Positions 16,372-24,774 of a DNA stretch of 64,000 nucleotides are shown here, piece after piece. Both the position numbers and the translations under genes were made by a program. Positions within the stretch are counted from its first letter, which is position 1. Every line of letters begins with the position of its first letter. The stretch comes from Candidatus Gastranaerophilales bacterium (lineage in GTDB: Bacteria > Cyanobacteriota > Vampirovibrionia > Gastranaerophilales > Gastranaerophilaceae). The stretch is from assembly GCA_944324405.1 (NCBI GenBank), contig CALUWF010000002.1, positions 33,660 through 97,659 on the forward strand, written 5' to 3'. The notes under the pieces were generated by a model. It was not told the DNA's origin. It worked only from the letters and a program-made list of their open reading frames with translations, and ran no database searches.

Positions 16372-17751
16372 ATGAATATTATCATAATGCTAATCTTAAT
16401 AAGCCTTTTAGTATTGGTGCACGAGCTCGGGCACTACTTGGCGGCACGTGCTTTCGGCATTCAAGTTTCACATTTTGGCCTCGGGCTGCCTATAGGGCCT
16501 CTTTTATATGAAACAAAATGCGGTGATACAAAAATTACCGTACATGCCTTTTTACTCGGCGGCTATGTATCCTTCCCCGACGATGATGAAGACAACGAAA
16601 TTACAAAAGATCTTCCGCTTGATTCGCCAAAACGTTTTAAAAACAAAAAACCCTGGCAAAAAGCGGTCGTCGTTTCGGCAGGTGTTTTTGCAAACGTAAT
16701 TTTTGCGCTTTTTCTTGTAATGTTTTGCGCAGCTTATTATCACAAACTGCCGAGCAGCAAGTATGACGTTTATATAAAAGACTTTGCGCCCGAAGTTAAA
16801 TCAAACGTTATGACATCAGGGCTAAAAGCCGGAGATAAAATAATAAGCGTAAACGGTTCAAATATTATAAACTCTTATCAATTTATTTTTCTTGTACAAA
16901 AGAGCAAATTTTTTGACGGCTTTGTGTCCAAAGACACAGTTAGCAAAAAAATCGACGAGATTAAAAAGCTCAATCCAAAGCTGGATGATGCAAATACGTT
17001 AAAAGCCGGTCAAAAAATACTGCTTCCGCCGCTTGAGGGTGAAAAACAGGTGAAGGTTTCAGACAATGTTTTACTTGGCATTGAAAAATACAAAACAGAT
17101 GAAATCGAACTTACAAAAGAACAAAAAGCTCTTAGTGCCGCTCTTGAAGGCAAAAAAGAGTTTATCGCGGACAAAGATTACTCTCTTGAAGATTTGGCGT
17201 ATGCATTATCTGACAGCTACAAACCGCTTAGTATATCTGTTTTGAGAGATAACAAAAAACTTACCTTTAACAATTTAAAAACTTCAAAAGACGGGCTTTT
17301 AGGGGTTAAACTTGAAGTGAGCGAAATTTTTGTTCCGATAAATTCTCCGCTTGAAATTATTACAAAATCCTGGGATTACCTTGTTGTGAATACAAAACTT
17401 ATGCTCCTTGGACTTTGGCAGCTTGTAAGCGGCAAAATTCCGCTCAGCGATATGCATGGAATTGTTGCAATTACAAAGGTCGGAGGGGATATTATTGAAA
17501 ATTCCGGAATGCTAAAAGGACTTTTGCTGAGCGCCATTATAAGTATTGACCTTGCAATAATCAACCTTTTGCCAATTCCCGCGCTCGACGGGGGACATTT
17601 GATGTTTCTTGCGCTTGAAAAAGTTGCAGGCAGAGAACTTGATGAAAAAATTGTAGAAGGCGTTTCAAGAGTATTTTTTGCGCTCCTTATCCTTCTTATG
17701 ATTTATGTTGTCTTTAATGATATTTTTGCCCTCGTAACAAAACAGCTCTAG
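16372..17751 (+). CDS. rseP: Site-2 zinc metalloprotease, RseP/MmpA type
   Basis: Intramembrane protease (M50) that cuts anti-sigma factors or signal-peptide remnants. The HELGH zinc motif is at residues 17-21 in the first membrane helix, and NLLPIPALDGGH (398-409) provides the third zinc ligand. A PDZ domain begins with SGLKAGDKIISVNG (149-162). It is interrupted by roughly 110 residues before the strand at 284-316. This insert contains IDEIKKLNPKL...LKAGQKILLPP (194-220), which looks like the end of a LysM domain. The length of 459 is somewhat above the usual 370-450. Substrate unknown; the upstream Q/P-rich partner is a candidate associate. Confidence 0.88.
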   Translation: MNIIIMLILISLLVLVHELGHYLAARAFGIQVSHFGLGLPIGPLLYETKCGDTKITVHAFLLGGYVSFPDDDEDNEITKDLPLDSPKRFKNKKPWQKAVVVSAGVFANVIFALFLVMFCAAYYHKLPSSKYDVYIKDFAPEVKSNVMTSGLKAGDKIISVNGSNIINSYQFIFLVQKSKFFDGFVSKDTVSKKIDEIKKLNPKLDDANTLKAGQKILLPPLEGEKQVKVSDNVLLGIEKYKTDEIELTKEQKALSAALEGKKEFIADKDYSLEDLAYALSDSYKPLSISVLRDNKKLTFNNLKTSKDGLLGVKLEVSEIFVPINSPLEIITKSWDYLVVNTKLMLLGLWQLVSGKIPLSDMHGIVAITKVGGDIIENSGMLKGLLLSAIISIDLAIINLLPIPALDGGHLMFLALEKVAGRELDEKIVEGVSRVFFALLILLMIYVVFNDIFALVTKQL

Positions 17752-17766
17752 AGCGCGCATTCGGGC

Positions 17767-17795
17767 TTGACGCAAAAACATGCGCGTGCTATATT
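17767..17795 (+). promoter_or_regulatory. rpsU promoter
   Basis: TTGACG, a 17-bp spacer and TATATT with an extended -10 TGC. Close to consensus and the strongest promoter seen in the window. Confidence 0.75.
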
Positions 17796-17835
17796 GAAGC
17801 CATAAGTTACAAAAGACCGTAAAGGAGGTGAAAAT

Positions 17836-18009
17836 ATGCCTGAGGTAAGAGTTCGCGAAAACGAAAGTATCGAAAGCGCACTTAAAAGATTTAAGAAAAA
17901 AATCCAGAAAGCCGGAATTTTATCTGAAATCAAACGCAGAGAAAGGTATGAAAAACCTTCTGTTAAGAAAAAACGTAAGTCTGAAGCTGCACGCAAAAGA
18001 CGTGTTTAG
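17836..18009 (+). CDS. rpsU: 30S ribosomal protein bS21
   Basis: 57-residue basic protein beginning [20 protein letters not shown], the standard bS21 opening, with a [17 protein letters not shown] core and a basic end KRRV. It binds near the 3' end of 16S rRNA and helps initiation. A textbook AAAGGAGGTG ribosome binding site precedes the ATG. A strong promoter sits upstream and a terminator lies between it and yajQ. Confidence 0.95.
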   Translation: MPEVRVRENESIESALKRFKKKIQKAGILSEIKRRERYEKPSVKKKRKSEAARKRRV

Positions 18010-18025
18010 ATAAGTATAAGAACGT

Positions 18026-18052
18026 AAAAAGGGGATTAATTATCCCCTTTTT
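18026..18052 (+). terminator. rpsU terminator / operon attenuator
   Basis: AAAAAGGGGAT pairs with ATCCCCTTTTT over 11 bp around TAATT, so the U-tract is part of the stem. Only 18 bp separate it from the yajQ start and no promoter is visible there, so partial read-through is likely. Confidence 0.8.
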
Positions 18053-18070
18053 AAAAATTACGAGGTGAAA

Positions 18071-18571
18071 ATGGCAAAAGATTGCAGTTTTGATGTTGTT
18101 TCGGAGTTTGATAAGCAAGAGCTTGTAAATGCCGTCGATCAGGTAAAGCGCGAGCTTAATTCAAGATTTGACCTTAAGGGTTCAAATTCTGATATTGCGC
18201 TTGATGCCGATAAAACAATCACAATCACAACAAGTGACGATATGAAATTAAGAAACATTTTGGATATTTTGCAAACCAAAATGATAAAAAGAAATTTAAG
18301 TATTAAAATCCTGGACGCTCAGGCGCCCGAGGCAGCTTTAGGCGGAAATGTAAGACAAGTTTTCAACCTTAAAAAAGGCTTATCGCAAGAACTTGCCAAA
18401 AAAATTACCGCGGCGATCAAAGATTCAAAACTCAAAGTACAAGCCTCAATTCAAGGTGAACAGGTACGCGTGAGCGGCAAAAGCAAGGATGATTTGCAGG
18501 AAGTAATAAAGCTTTTAAAAGAAAAAGAGGACAGTTTTAACATACCTCTGCAATTTACAAACTACAGATAA
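18071..18571 (+). CDS. yajQ: YajQ family nucleotide-binding protein (UPF0234)
   Basis: 166-residue protein with the typical start DCSFDVVSEFDKQELVNAVDQ and the RFDLKGS block. Two half-repeats of ferredoxin-like folds follow (SIKILDAQAPEAALGGNVRQ and VQASIQGEQVRVSGKSKDDL). Some members bind cyclic di-GMP and act as regulators or chaperones. ATG at 18071 with GAGGTG 3-8 nt upstream; the in-frame GTG at 18065 lies in that site. Followed after 1 bp by nadK. Confidence 0.92.
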   Translation: MAKDCSFDVVSEFDKQELVNAVDQVKRELNSRFDLKGSNSDIALDADKTITITTSDDMKLRNILDILQTKMIKRNLSIKILDAQAPEAALGGNVRQVFNLKKGLSQELAKKITAAIKDSKLKVQASIQGEQVRVSGKSKDDLQEVIKLLKEKEDSFNIPLQFTNYR

Positions 18572-18572
18572 T

Positions 18573-19376
18573 ATGGAATTAAATTTAAACAACACTGCAA
18601 TAATTTATAACCCCGAAATAGAGGGTGCATTTGAATTTTCAAACAGACTTAATAAAAAATTTGAAAATTCAAAAACATATACGCTCGACAATATGCCTCA
18701 AAATCCTGACTTCGTAATAGTTGTGGGCGGGGATGGCACATTGTTGAAATGTGCAAGAAAATATTGCGAAAACGATACACCGATTTTTGGTTTTAATATG
18801 GGGCGGCTTGGCTTTCTGGCGCAGGCGCTTCCGGATGAAACAGATAACGTTGTCCAAAAAATCAAAACCGGCGATTTTAGAATAGAAAAGCGAATTATGC
18901 TAAACTGCCCGACAACGGGCGCTGTTGCACTAAATGACATGGTTATAAGAGGGGCAACTTTTTCGCGAACCTCAACGCTTAATCTTTATATAAACGGAAT
19001 TAAACTCTGTTCTTATCTTGCAGACGGACTGATAATCTCAACCCCTACAGGCTCCACAGCCTATGCCCTTTCTGCCGGAGGCCCGATTATATCACCGGAT
19101 ATAGAATGCTTTGTTATAGTGCCCATATGTCCTCATACTCTCAATGCAAGGCCTATAGTAATACCTGCATATGAGTATATTAAAATAACGACAAACGAAG
19201 CGCCGAAGGATTTTCAAATTACGGCGGACGGACAGGACGCAAAAATTATAAAAAATGAAATTTGCGTTGAAAAACACAAAAAATATGCTAAACTTTTGCT
19301 GTTAAAAGACAATACAAATCATTTTTATGATATTTTAAGAGAAAAACTTCACTGGGGAATTGCGCCGAATAAGTAA
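18573..19376 (+). CDS. nadK: NAD kinase
   Basis: Phosphorylates NAD to NADP using ATP or polyphosphate. The GGDGT motif is at residues 52-56, followed by FGFNMGRLGFLAQ, the LNDMVI motif and the TPTGSTAYALSAGGPII loop that binds the nicotinamide end. 267 residues, normal. Its stop overlaps the start of recN by 1 bp (TAATG). The nadK-recN pairing is common in bacteria. Confidence 0.95.
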   Translation: MELNLNNTAIIYNPEIEGAFEFSNRLNKKFENSKTYTLDNMPQNPDFVIVVGGDGTLLKCARKYCENDTPIFGFNMGRLGFLAQALPDETDNVVQKIKTGDFRIEKRIMLNCPTTGAVALNDMVIRGATFSRTSTLNLYINGIKLCSYLADGLIISTPTGSTAYALSAGGPIISPDIECFVIVPICPHTLNARPIVIPAYEYIKITTNEAPKDFQITADGQDAKIIKNEICVEKHKKYAKLLLLKDNTNHFYDILREKLHWGIAPNK

Positions 19377-21013
19377 TGATTAAGTCAATTTTAATTAAAA
19401 ATTTTATACTTATTGACGAGCTGTTTTTAGAATTTGAAAACGGTTTTAATGTTTTAACCGGCGAAACAGGTGCCGGTAAAAGTATTATTTTAAAAGCGAT
19501 TGACACAGCCTTAGGCGCAAAAGTCCAAAAGGATACAATTTTTTTAAACAAAGAAAAACCTGTACTTATTGAGTTGACTTTTTTGCATTCAAAAAAAGAT
19601 TTAAAAAACCTTAAAGACTTTGAATTAGAAGAAGAAACAGTAATTTCAAGAGAGATAAGCCAGACTTCACAAAAATGCAGAATAAACGGGGCGCTTGTAA
19701 ATCTTGATACCGTAAAAGAATTAAGGGAACACCTTGTTGATATCCATTCACAAAATCAAAGCTATACTTATGTTTTACCAAAATATCACATCGAACTGCT
19801 TGATGAGTATTGCAAATATCGTGATAAAGAATTTTTAGACAACCTTGCAAAATACGAAAATTCTTTCAAGGAATTCAGTTCCGTTTCAAAAAAACTTACA
19901 CAGCTAAAAGACAATAATGCCAATAATTTACGCGAAATCGATTTTCTTGAATTTCAACTCAATGAAATCGATACGGCAGCAATTGGTGAAGATGAAGAAG
20001 AAAGCCTAAATTCCGAACTTGAAATTTTGTCAAATATTCAAGAATTAAAAGAGCAGACTTACGGAATTTATTACTCTCTGGGCGCAGACGGCGGAATGAA
20101 TGACGCTTTATCCAAGATGAATGCAATTTTGTCAAACTGTGCAGCTTGCGATAAAAAGCTGGAAGAGGTACACAACGCCTTCATTGAAGCACATGAGAAT
20201 TTAAAATTTTGCAGCGATTTTTTAAGAGAATATTCGCAAAATCTTGAAGCTAATCCTCAAAGGCTTAATGAAATTAATGAACGACTTTCTTTAATTTTAA
20301 AATTAAAAAGAAAATACGGAGATATTTTTGAAGCAAGAGAAAATTTTGCACGGCAATTAAATGAGATTAAGGGTGATTTTTCTTCTCTGGAAGAACTTGA
20401 AGCAAGAAAAAATGAACTTGAAGGCGAATTAAACGAACTTTCGCAAAAAATTTCAAATGTCAGAAAAACAAGGGCGGACGAGCTTTCCGATATGATAATC
20501 AAGGAATTAAAAAAGCTTGAAATGCCTAAAGCTGAATTTAAAATAGATATAAAAGAAAAAGAGGCGGATATAAAAGGGAAAGATGGTGTTGAATTTTTAA
20601 TTACGACAAATATTTCTTCACCACTGGCACCTCTTTCGCGCGTTGCCTCGGGCGGGGAAATTTCACGTGTTATGCTTGCGATAAAAACCGTCTTTGCTCA
20701 AGTTGATATGGTTTCAACAATAATTTTTGATGAAATTGATACGGGAATTTCCGGCAAGGCTTCAAATGCAGTAGCGGAAGAAATTTCAAAACTCTCTAAT
20801 GATATACAGGTTTTTACAATTACACACCAACCAACAATCGCCGCACGTGCAAATGCACACTTTGTGGTTACAAAAAGCCAGGACGACATTACAAAAGTTA
20901 GTGTCAAAAAACTTTTGAATAAAGAAGAAAGGCTTGAAGCCATTGCATCTCTTGCTTCCGGCGAAGTAAACAGTATTTCCGTTTCTTTTGCAAAAGAACT
21001 TTTAAAATCTTAA
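19376..21013 (+). CDS. recN: DNA repair protein RecN
   Basis: SMC-like ATPase that acts early at double-strand breaks. Walker A is LTGETGAGKS (about 28-36). Long helical arms flank the centre (about 150-370, rich in E and K with heptad patterns). The ABC signature is APLSRVASGGEISRVMLAI, and Walker B is TIIFDEIDTGISG. 545 residues, normal. No LexA-type box is visible at the operon start, so SOS control by the 53540-type operator is not evident. Confidence 0.94.
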   Translation: MIKSILIKNFILIDELFLEFENGFNVLTGETGAGKSIILKAIDTALGAKVQKDTIFLNKEKPVLIELTFLHSKKDLKNLKDFELEEETVISREISQTSQKCRINGALVNLDTVKELREHLVDIHSQNQSYTYVLPKYHIELLDEYCKYRDKEFLDNLAKYENSFKEFSSVSKKLTQLKDNNANNLREIDFLEFQLNEIDTAAIGEDEEESLNSELEILSNIQELKEQTYGIYYSLGADGGMNDALSKMNAILSNCAACDKKLEEVHNAFIEAHENLKFCSDFLREYSQNLEANPQRLNEINERLSLILKLKRKYGDIFEARENFARQLNEIKGDFSSLEELEARKNELEGELNELSQKISNVRKTRADELSDMIIKELKKLEMPKAEFKIDIKEKEADIKGKDGVEFLITTNISSPLAPLSRVASGGEISRVMLAIKTVFAQVDMVSTIIFDEIDTGISGKASNAVAEEISKLSNDIQVFTITHQPTIAARANAHFVVTKSQDDITKVSVKKLLNKEERLEAIASLASGEVNSISVSFAKELLKS

Positions 21014-21045
21014 ATGAAGTTTTGTTACATGCCAAAGTGGAGCAA

Positions 21046-21074
21046 TTGTATAATTTTTAAATTCCTGCTAAAAT
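21046..21074 (+). promoter_or_regulatory. Predicted promoter of the 21111 gene
   Basis: TTGTAT, a 17-bp spacer and TAAAAT with an extended -10 TGC. Same -10 architecture as glk. Confidence 0.55.
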
Positions 21075-21110
21075 TTATTCAGTTATTGCCAAAAGTTGAA
21101 GGATTTAAAG

Positions 21111-22043
21111 ATGAAAGTTGATTTTATCCGCACAGGCATCCCCGTTAAAAATGCCTCTGTACAACAAAATTTTGTATCAAACATTCAAAGGGAAAATGTT
21201 AATCTAAAAAGCCAACCCGACGTTTTTGTTAAATCGCAGCCTGTTTTTAAGGGCACACTGCCTGAAATTCGCCGCGATGTAATACGGGAAGGAGCAGACG
21301 GTATTACATCCTGTCTTGCAATCTATGCAAATGTGTACGGCTATGCCGCAGGACATATTATGCCTACACAGCAAGATTTTGACAACTGTATGTCCAGTTT
21401 TTTCCCGCTGTGCTGCTGCGCTTCTTCAAGCTACGCCTTTCCTGACGGCACGGTCAGATACCCTAACAGCGACGAATTTGTAGAGATATTACAAAAACTT
21501 TGGAATGAAAGCAAGGGGGAAAATGGCGCGGATGAGAGCAAATATCGCACCCCAAAAAATGCAATGATGGATGAAAATCATCGCCTGCGCCAGATAAAAC
21601 GTTTTGTAATTGACGATATGGCACGTGCAATGAATGCTTATTCCAAACACGTATACGATTATCCGCTTGAAAATTTGGAAGATGTCAAAAATCTTGCCTT
21701 AACCATTTACGATGATGAAACAGTTAGAACGATAAACAAAAAAGTTTCAGCCAAAACAAATAAAAAACTTTTAAAAGGAAAAGAAAGTAAATATGTAAGA
21801 GAGCTTTCAAGACAACCTGATTCAGCTTCTATGCTTGATTATTTATTTAAACATGAAGATAAATTTTTCTCTCCTCCGCAAAGCTTAAGAAGCCGCTACG
21901 AACATGGTTATCAGCCTTGGTCTGCCGTTGCGGAAGCAATGGAGAGTATTTTTGCCTTTAGTAGCGACAGATATCGCGACGATGAACTAACACCGCTTGA
22001 AATCGGTATGGATATTGATAACGGCTGGTACGGTTGGTTTTAG
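21111..22043 (+). CDS. Hypothetical protein with N-terminal F-x-G segment
   Basis: 310 residues, no family recognised. The first 45 residues are polar and rich in Asn, Gln, Ser and Val, ending PVFKG (F46-G48), after which a folded helical protein begins. Distinct features are a Cys cluster FFPLCCCASSS (about 91-101), a long helical stretch and an acidic, aromatic C-terminus ending NGWYGWF. ATG at 21111 is preferred because GAAGGA lies 7 nt upstream. It has its own promoter, and its stop overlaps the convergent ftsY stop by 4 bp. Confidence 0.6.
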   Translation: MKVDFIRTGIPVKNASVQQNFVSNIQRENVNLKSQPDVFVKSQPVFKGTLPEIRRDVIREGADGITSCLAIYANVYGYAAGHIMPTQQDFDNCMSSFFPLCCCASSSYAFPDGTVRYPNSDEFVEILQKLWNESKGENGADESKYRTPKNAMMDENHRLRQIKRFVIDDMARAMNAYSKHVYDYPLENLEDVKNLALTIYDDETVRTINKKVSAKTNKKLLKGKESKYVRELSRQPDSASMLDYLFKHEDKFFSPPQSLRSRYEHGYQPWSAVAEAMESIFAFSSDRYRDDELTPLEIGMDIDNGWYGWF

Positions 22044-22981
22044 TTAAATATTGCTTCAATAAATTCTTTTTTATCAAAATTTTTAAGATCTTCGCTCTTT
22101 TCGCCAATGCCTATAAGCTTCGCGGGAAGGGCGAATTCTTTTGCAATTGCAAAAATTATTCCGCCTTTAGCTGATCCGTCAAGCTTTGTGATTGCAACGG
22201 AAGTTAAGTTTAGGGCTTCTTTAAAGACTTTTGCCTGAGATAGTCCGTTTTGGCCCAAATTTGCATCAAGTACCAAAATGCACTCCGAAAGTGCACCCGG
22301 CGCATTTTTATCTATAACATTTTTGATTTTTTTCAACTCTTCAATAAGGTTAAACTTGTTTTGCAATCTGCCCGCAGTATCTATTATTATAATATCAAAA
22401 TCTTCTTTTTTGGCCCGCTCGATAGCCTCGTATACAACACTTGCGCTATCCGCTTTATCGCGCCGTACGATATCTGCATTAGCGCGCTTTGCCCAGATTT
22501 CAAGCTGTTCTTCCGCCGCTGCGCGGAAAGTATCACCTGCGGCGAGCAATACTTTTTTGCCGGAGTCTTTAAATCTTTTTGCAAGTTTGCCGATTAGGGT
22601 AGTTTTGCCGGCTCCGTTTACTCCCGCCACAAAATAGATATTAAGCGAGCCGTCATTGTATACAAGCTCGTTTGAGCCCGCAATATTAAGGATATTTTCA
22701 AACTCTTCCTTTAAAAACCCCTTAAGTTCGTTTGATTTGAGCTTTTTTTCTTTAATTTTCTCAACTAACTCAACACTTAAATCTACGCCTAAATCTGCCT
22801 TTATGAGCATTGTTTCTATGTCATCAAGCGCAAACTCGTCAATTTCTTCATTTCCGGAGGCAATATCCACAACGTTATCAATTAGCGCTTTGGAGGTTTT
22901 TGAAAGAGCACTCTTAAGCGCCTCAAAACCGCTTGAAATAATATTTTTGTCTTCGTCTTTTTTTTTGAAAAAATTAAACAT
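22040..22981 (-). CDS. ftsY: Signal recognition particle receptor FtsY
   Basis: GTPase that docks ribosome-SRP complexes at the membrane. The N-domain four-helix bundle (about 15-100) is preceded by a short basic N-terminus (FNFFKKKDED) without a long acidic A-domain. The G domain has GVNGAGKTT (120-128), the AAGDTFRAAAEEQL insertion box, DTAGR, TKLDGSAKGG and GIGEKSEDL. The ATG at 22981 overlaps the nusB stop in another frame. Encoded after nusB on one transcript. 313 residues. Confidence 0.94.
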   Translation of the reverse strand: MFNFFKKKDEDKNIISSGFEALKSALSKTSKALIDNVVDIASGNEEIDEFALDDIETMLIKADLGVDLSVELVEKIKEKKLKSNELKGFLKEEFENILNIAGSNELVYNDGSLNIYFVAGVNGAGKTTLIGKLAKRFKDSGKKVLLAAGDTFRAAAEEQLEIWAKRANADIVRRDKADSASVVYEAIERAKKEDFDIIIIDTAGRLQNKFNLIEELKKIKNVIDKNAPGALSECILVLDANLGQNGLSQAKVFKEALNLTSVAITKLDGSAKGGIIFAIAKEFALPAKLIGIGEKSEDLKNFDKKEFIEAIFN

Positions 22982-23627
22982 ATCTTTCAACCACTTTTGC
23001 AAGAATACCGTTTATAAAAGAAGGTGAGTCATCAGTTGAGTATTTTTTTGCAAGTTCAAGTGCTTCATCAATTACAACTTTATGCGGAGCGTCTTTCATA
23101 AATACAAGCTCAATAATTGCAATTCTTAAAATATCTTTGTCAATTTTAAAGAGCCTGTCTATATCCCAGCCAAAAGCAAGCTCTTTTATAATTTTATCCA
23201 CGTCTTGTTTCTTTTCTTTAAAAGTTAGTGCAATTCTATTTATATAATCTCTGACATCATCTTTTTGCGCAAGAGTGCAAAGTTCTGCAGTTTCAAGTGC
23301 GTTAAGCGCTTTATCGCAAACGCTTAGTATTGTTTTTATCCTGCCTGCCATGTCACTTGTAAGCGGAATTTGAACAGGCACATTATGTGCATCAATCGGT
23401 CGTTTTAAATTATCAGGGTGGTTATTTTCATATTCTTCAATAAACTGTGCCGTGTCGCTGAGTCCGCTTGTGGCGATGTTCAACTCTTCCTGTGATGAGC
23501 TGATAAGCGTCCTAACCGATTTTAAAACTATTTTTTCAAAATCATCACTGTTGTATTTTTCAAGATTTTTTTCTAATTGTGAAAATAATATTAGTGCCAG
23601 CTCTCTTGAAGCTCGTCTTGCCTGCAT
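22974..23627 (-). CDS. nusB: Transcription antitermination factor NusB
   Basis: RNA-binding protein of rRNA antitermination complexes. The C-terminal half is clear NusB: AFGWDIDRLFKIDKDILRIAIIELVFM and the DEALELAKKYSTDDSPSFINGILAKV end. The start MQARRASRELALILFSQLEKN is also typical. The protein is long (217 residues against about 140) because of an extra middle segment (about 35-105), a length I associate with cyanobacterial NusB. AAGGGA lies before the ATG, and TGTAAA with TATAAT (23686-23691, 23663-23668) is a possible promoter. Confidence 0.9.
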   Translation of the reverse strand: MQARRASRELALILFSQLEKNLEKYNSDDFEKIVLKSVRTLISSSQEELNIATSGLSDTAQFIEEYENNHPDNLKRPIDAHNVPVQIPLTSDMAGRIKTILSVCDKALNALETAELCTLAQKDDVRDYINRIALTFKEKKQDVDKIIKELAFGWDIDRLFKIDKDILRIAIIELVFMKDAPHKVVIDEALELAKKYSTDDSPSFINGILAKVVERYV

Positions 23628-23682
23628 AGTTGTTTCCCTTTTATTAATATCGTTTTAAGTTAATTATAGTTGAAAAATTATT

Positions 23683-24774
23683 TTATTTACATAAATTTTT
23701 AATATTATCAAGATATTTTTTTGCACATTTGTAATATTCAAGCTCCGAAGCGAGCTTTAGCGCATTTTTTGAAATTTCCTTAAGTTCATTTGAATTTTTT
23801 GCGGCAATTTTTTTTATTATATTTTTTATACCATCTTTTGTGGGTGCGATTATAAAACCGTTTTTATTGTCCGTTATATATCCTGACATGCCGCTGTTAT
23901 TGCTGCATATTGTTATACATCCTTTTGCCAGCGCTTCAAGATAACTCAAACCAAAAGTTTCCCTTAATGAGGGTAAAATAAAAATGTGCGCCTCGCTAAG
24001 TGCGTCAAAAATTTCGCTCTGCGACCTATGTCCCAAAAATTTTATTTTTTCATTTTTTGCTTTTTTCTTAAGCTTTTTTTCAAGCGGCCCGCACCCGAAA
24101 ATTTTAAGACTGATATTGCACTCTTGAAGCTCATTTATGGCCTCAATAAGCGGCATAAGATTTTTTCTTTTAATAAGAGAGGCAATGCACACTATTTTTA
24201 TTTCATTAATATTGTCAAATTTCACAAGAGCACGGTCTTCATTTAGAACCTCGCTCTTTTTAATGCCCGAGGGCACAAGCGCGATTTCTTTATCAATATA
24301 ATTTTTAAGTTCTTTTTTTATCCAAAAAGAACGCGCGGCGACAATGTCTGCACAATTTAGCGCATGTTTAAGCGCAGATGAAAAATAAATTTTATATTTT
24401 TTTAAAACTTCAATATCGCTTGAATGTGCAACCGCCATAAAAGGCCTGTTGAATTTCTTTTTTACTTTTTGCGCACAGAGCGTGCCGGAAGGCATATGAG
24501 AGATAATCACATCAAAATCATCAGGGATTTTTGGCCTAAAGTAAAAAGGCAGAATGAAATTTTGATTATAGATTTCTATGCCGGATGATGTGTAATGCCC
24601 CTGTTTATAAGGCATTCGCCCCCTTAAAAGGGAATTTGGAACCAAATCGGCTCTTAAAACGTAAATTTTATGCCCCAAGTCCCTGAGTGCCAGCGCGAAA
24701 TTTTCAATTGTGCGCGCAATGCCCTTATGATGTTCATTTAGCGGATATAAATCTGTTACAATAAGTACTTTCAT
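23683..24774 (-). CDS. Glycosyltransferase family 4 protein
   Basis: GT-B fold transferase, probably for surface polysaccharide or glycolipid. The N-terminal domain opens MKVLIVTDLYPLNEHHKGIARTIENFA, with the glycine of the donor/acceptor cleft. The C-terminal domain has VPSGIKKSE, KIVCIASLIKRKNL and the E-x7-E motif region RETFGLSYLEALAKG, followed by SGMSGYI. 363 residues. It directly follows glyS (0-bp gap). The donor sugar and product are unknown. Confidence 0.85.
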   Translation of the reverse strand: MKVLIVTDLYPLNEHHKGIARTIENFALALRDLGHKIYVLRADLVPNSLLRGRMPYKQGHYTSSGIEIYNQNFILPFYFRPKIPDDFDVIISHMPSGTLCAQKVKKKFNRPFMAVAHSSDIEVLKKYKIYFSSALKHALNCADIVAARSFWIKKELKNYIDKEIALVPSGIKKSEVLNEDRALVKFDNINEIKIVCIASLIKRKNLMPLIEAINELQECNISLKIFGCGPLEKKLKKKAKNEKIKFLGHRSQSEIFDALSEAHIFILPSLRETFGLSYLEALAKGCITICSNNSGMSGYITDNKNGFIIAPTKDGIKNIIKKIAAKNSNELKEISKNALKLASELEYYKCAKKYLDNIKNLCK

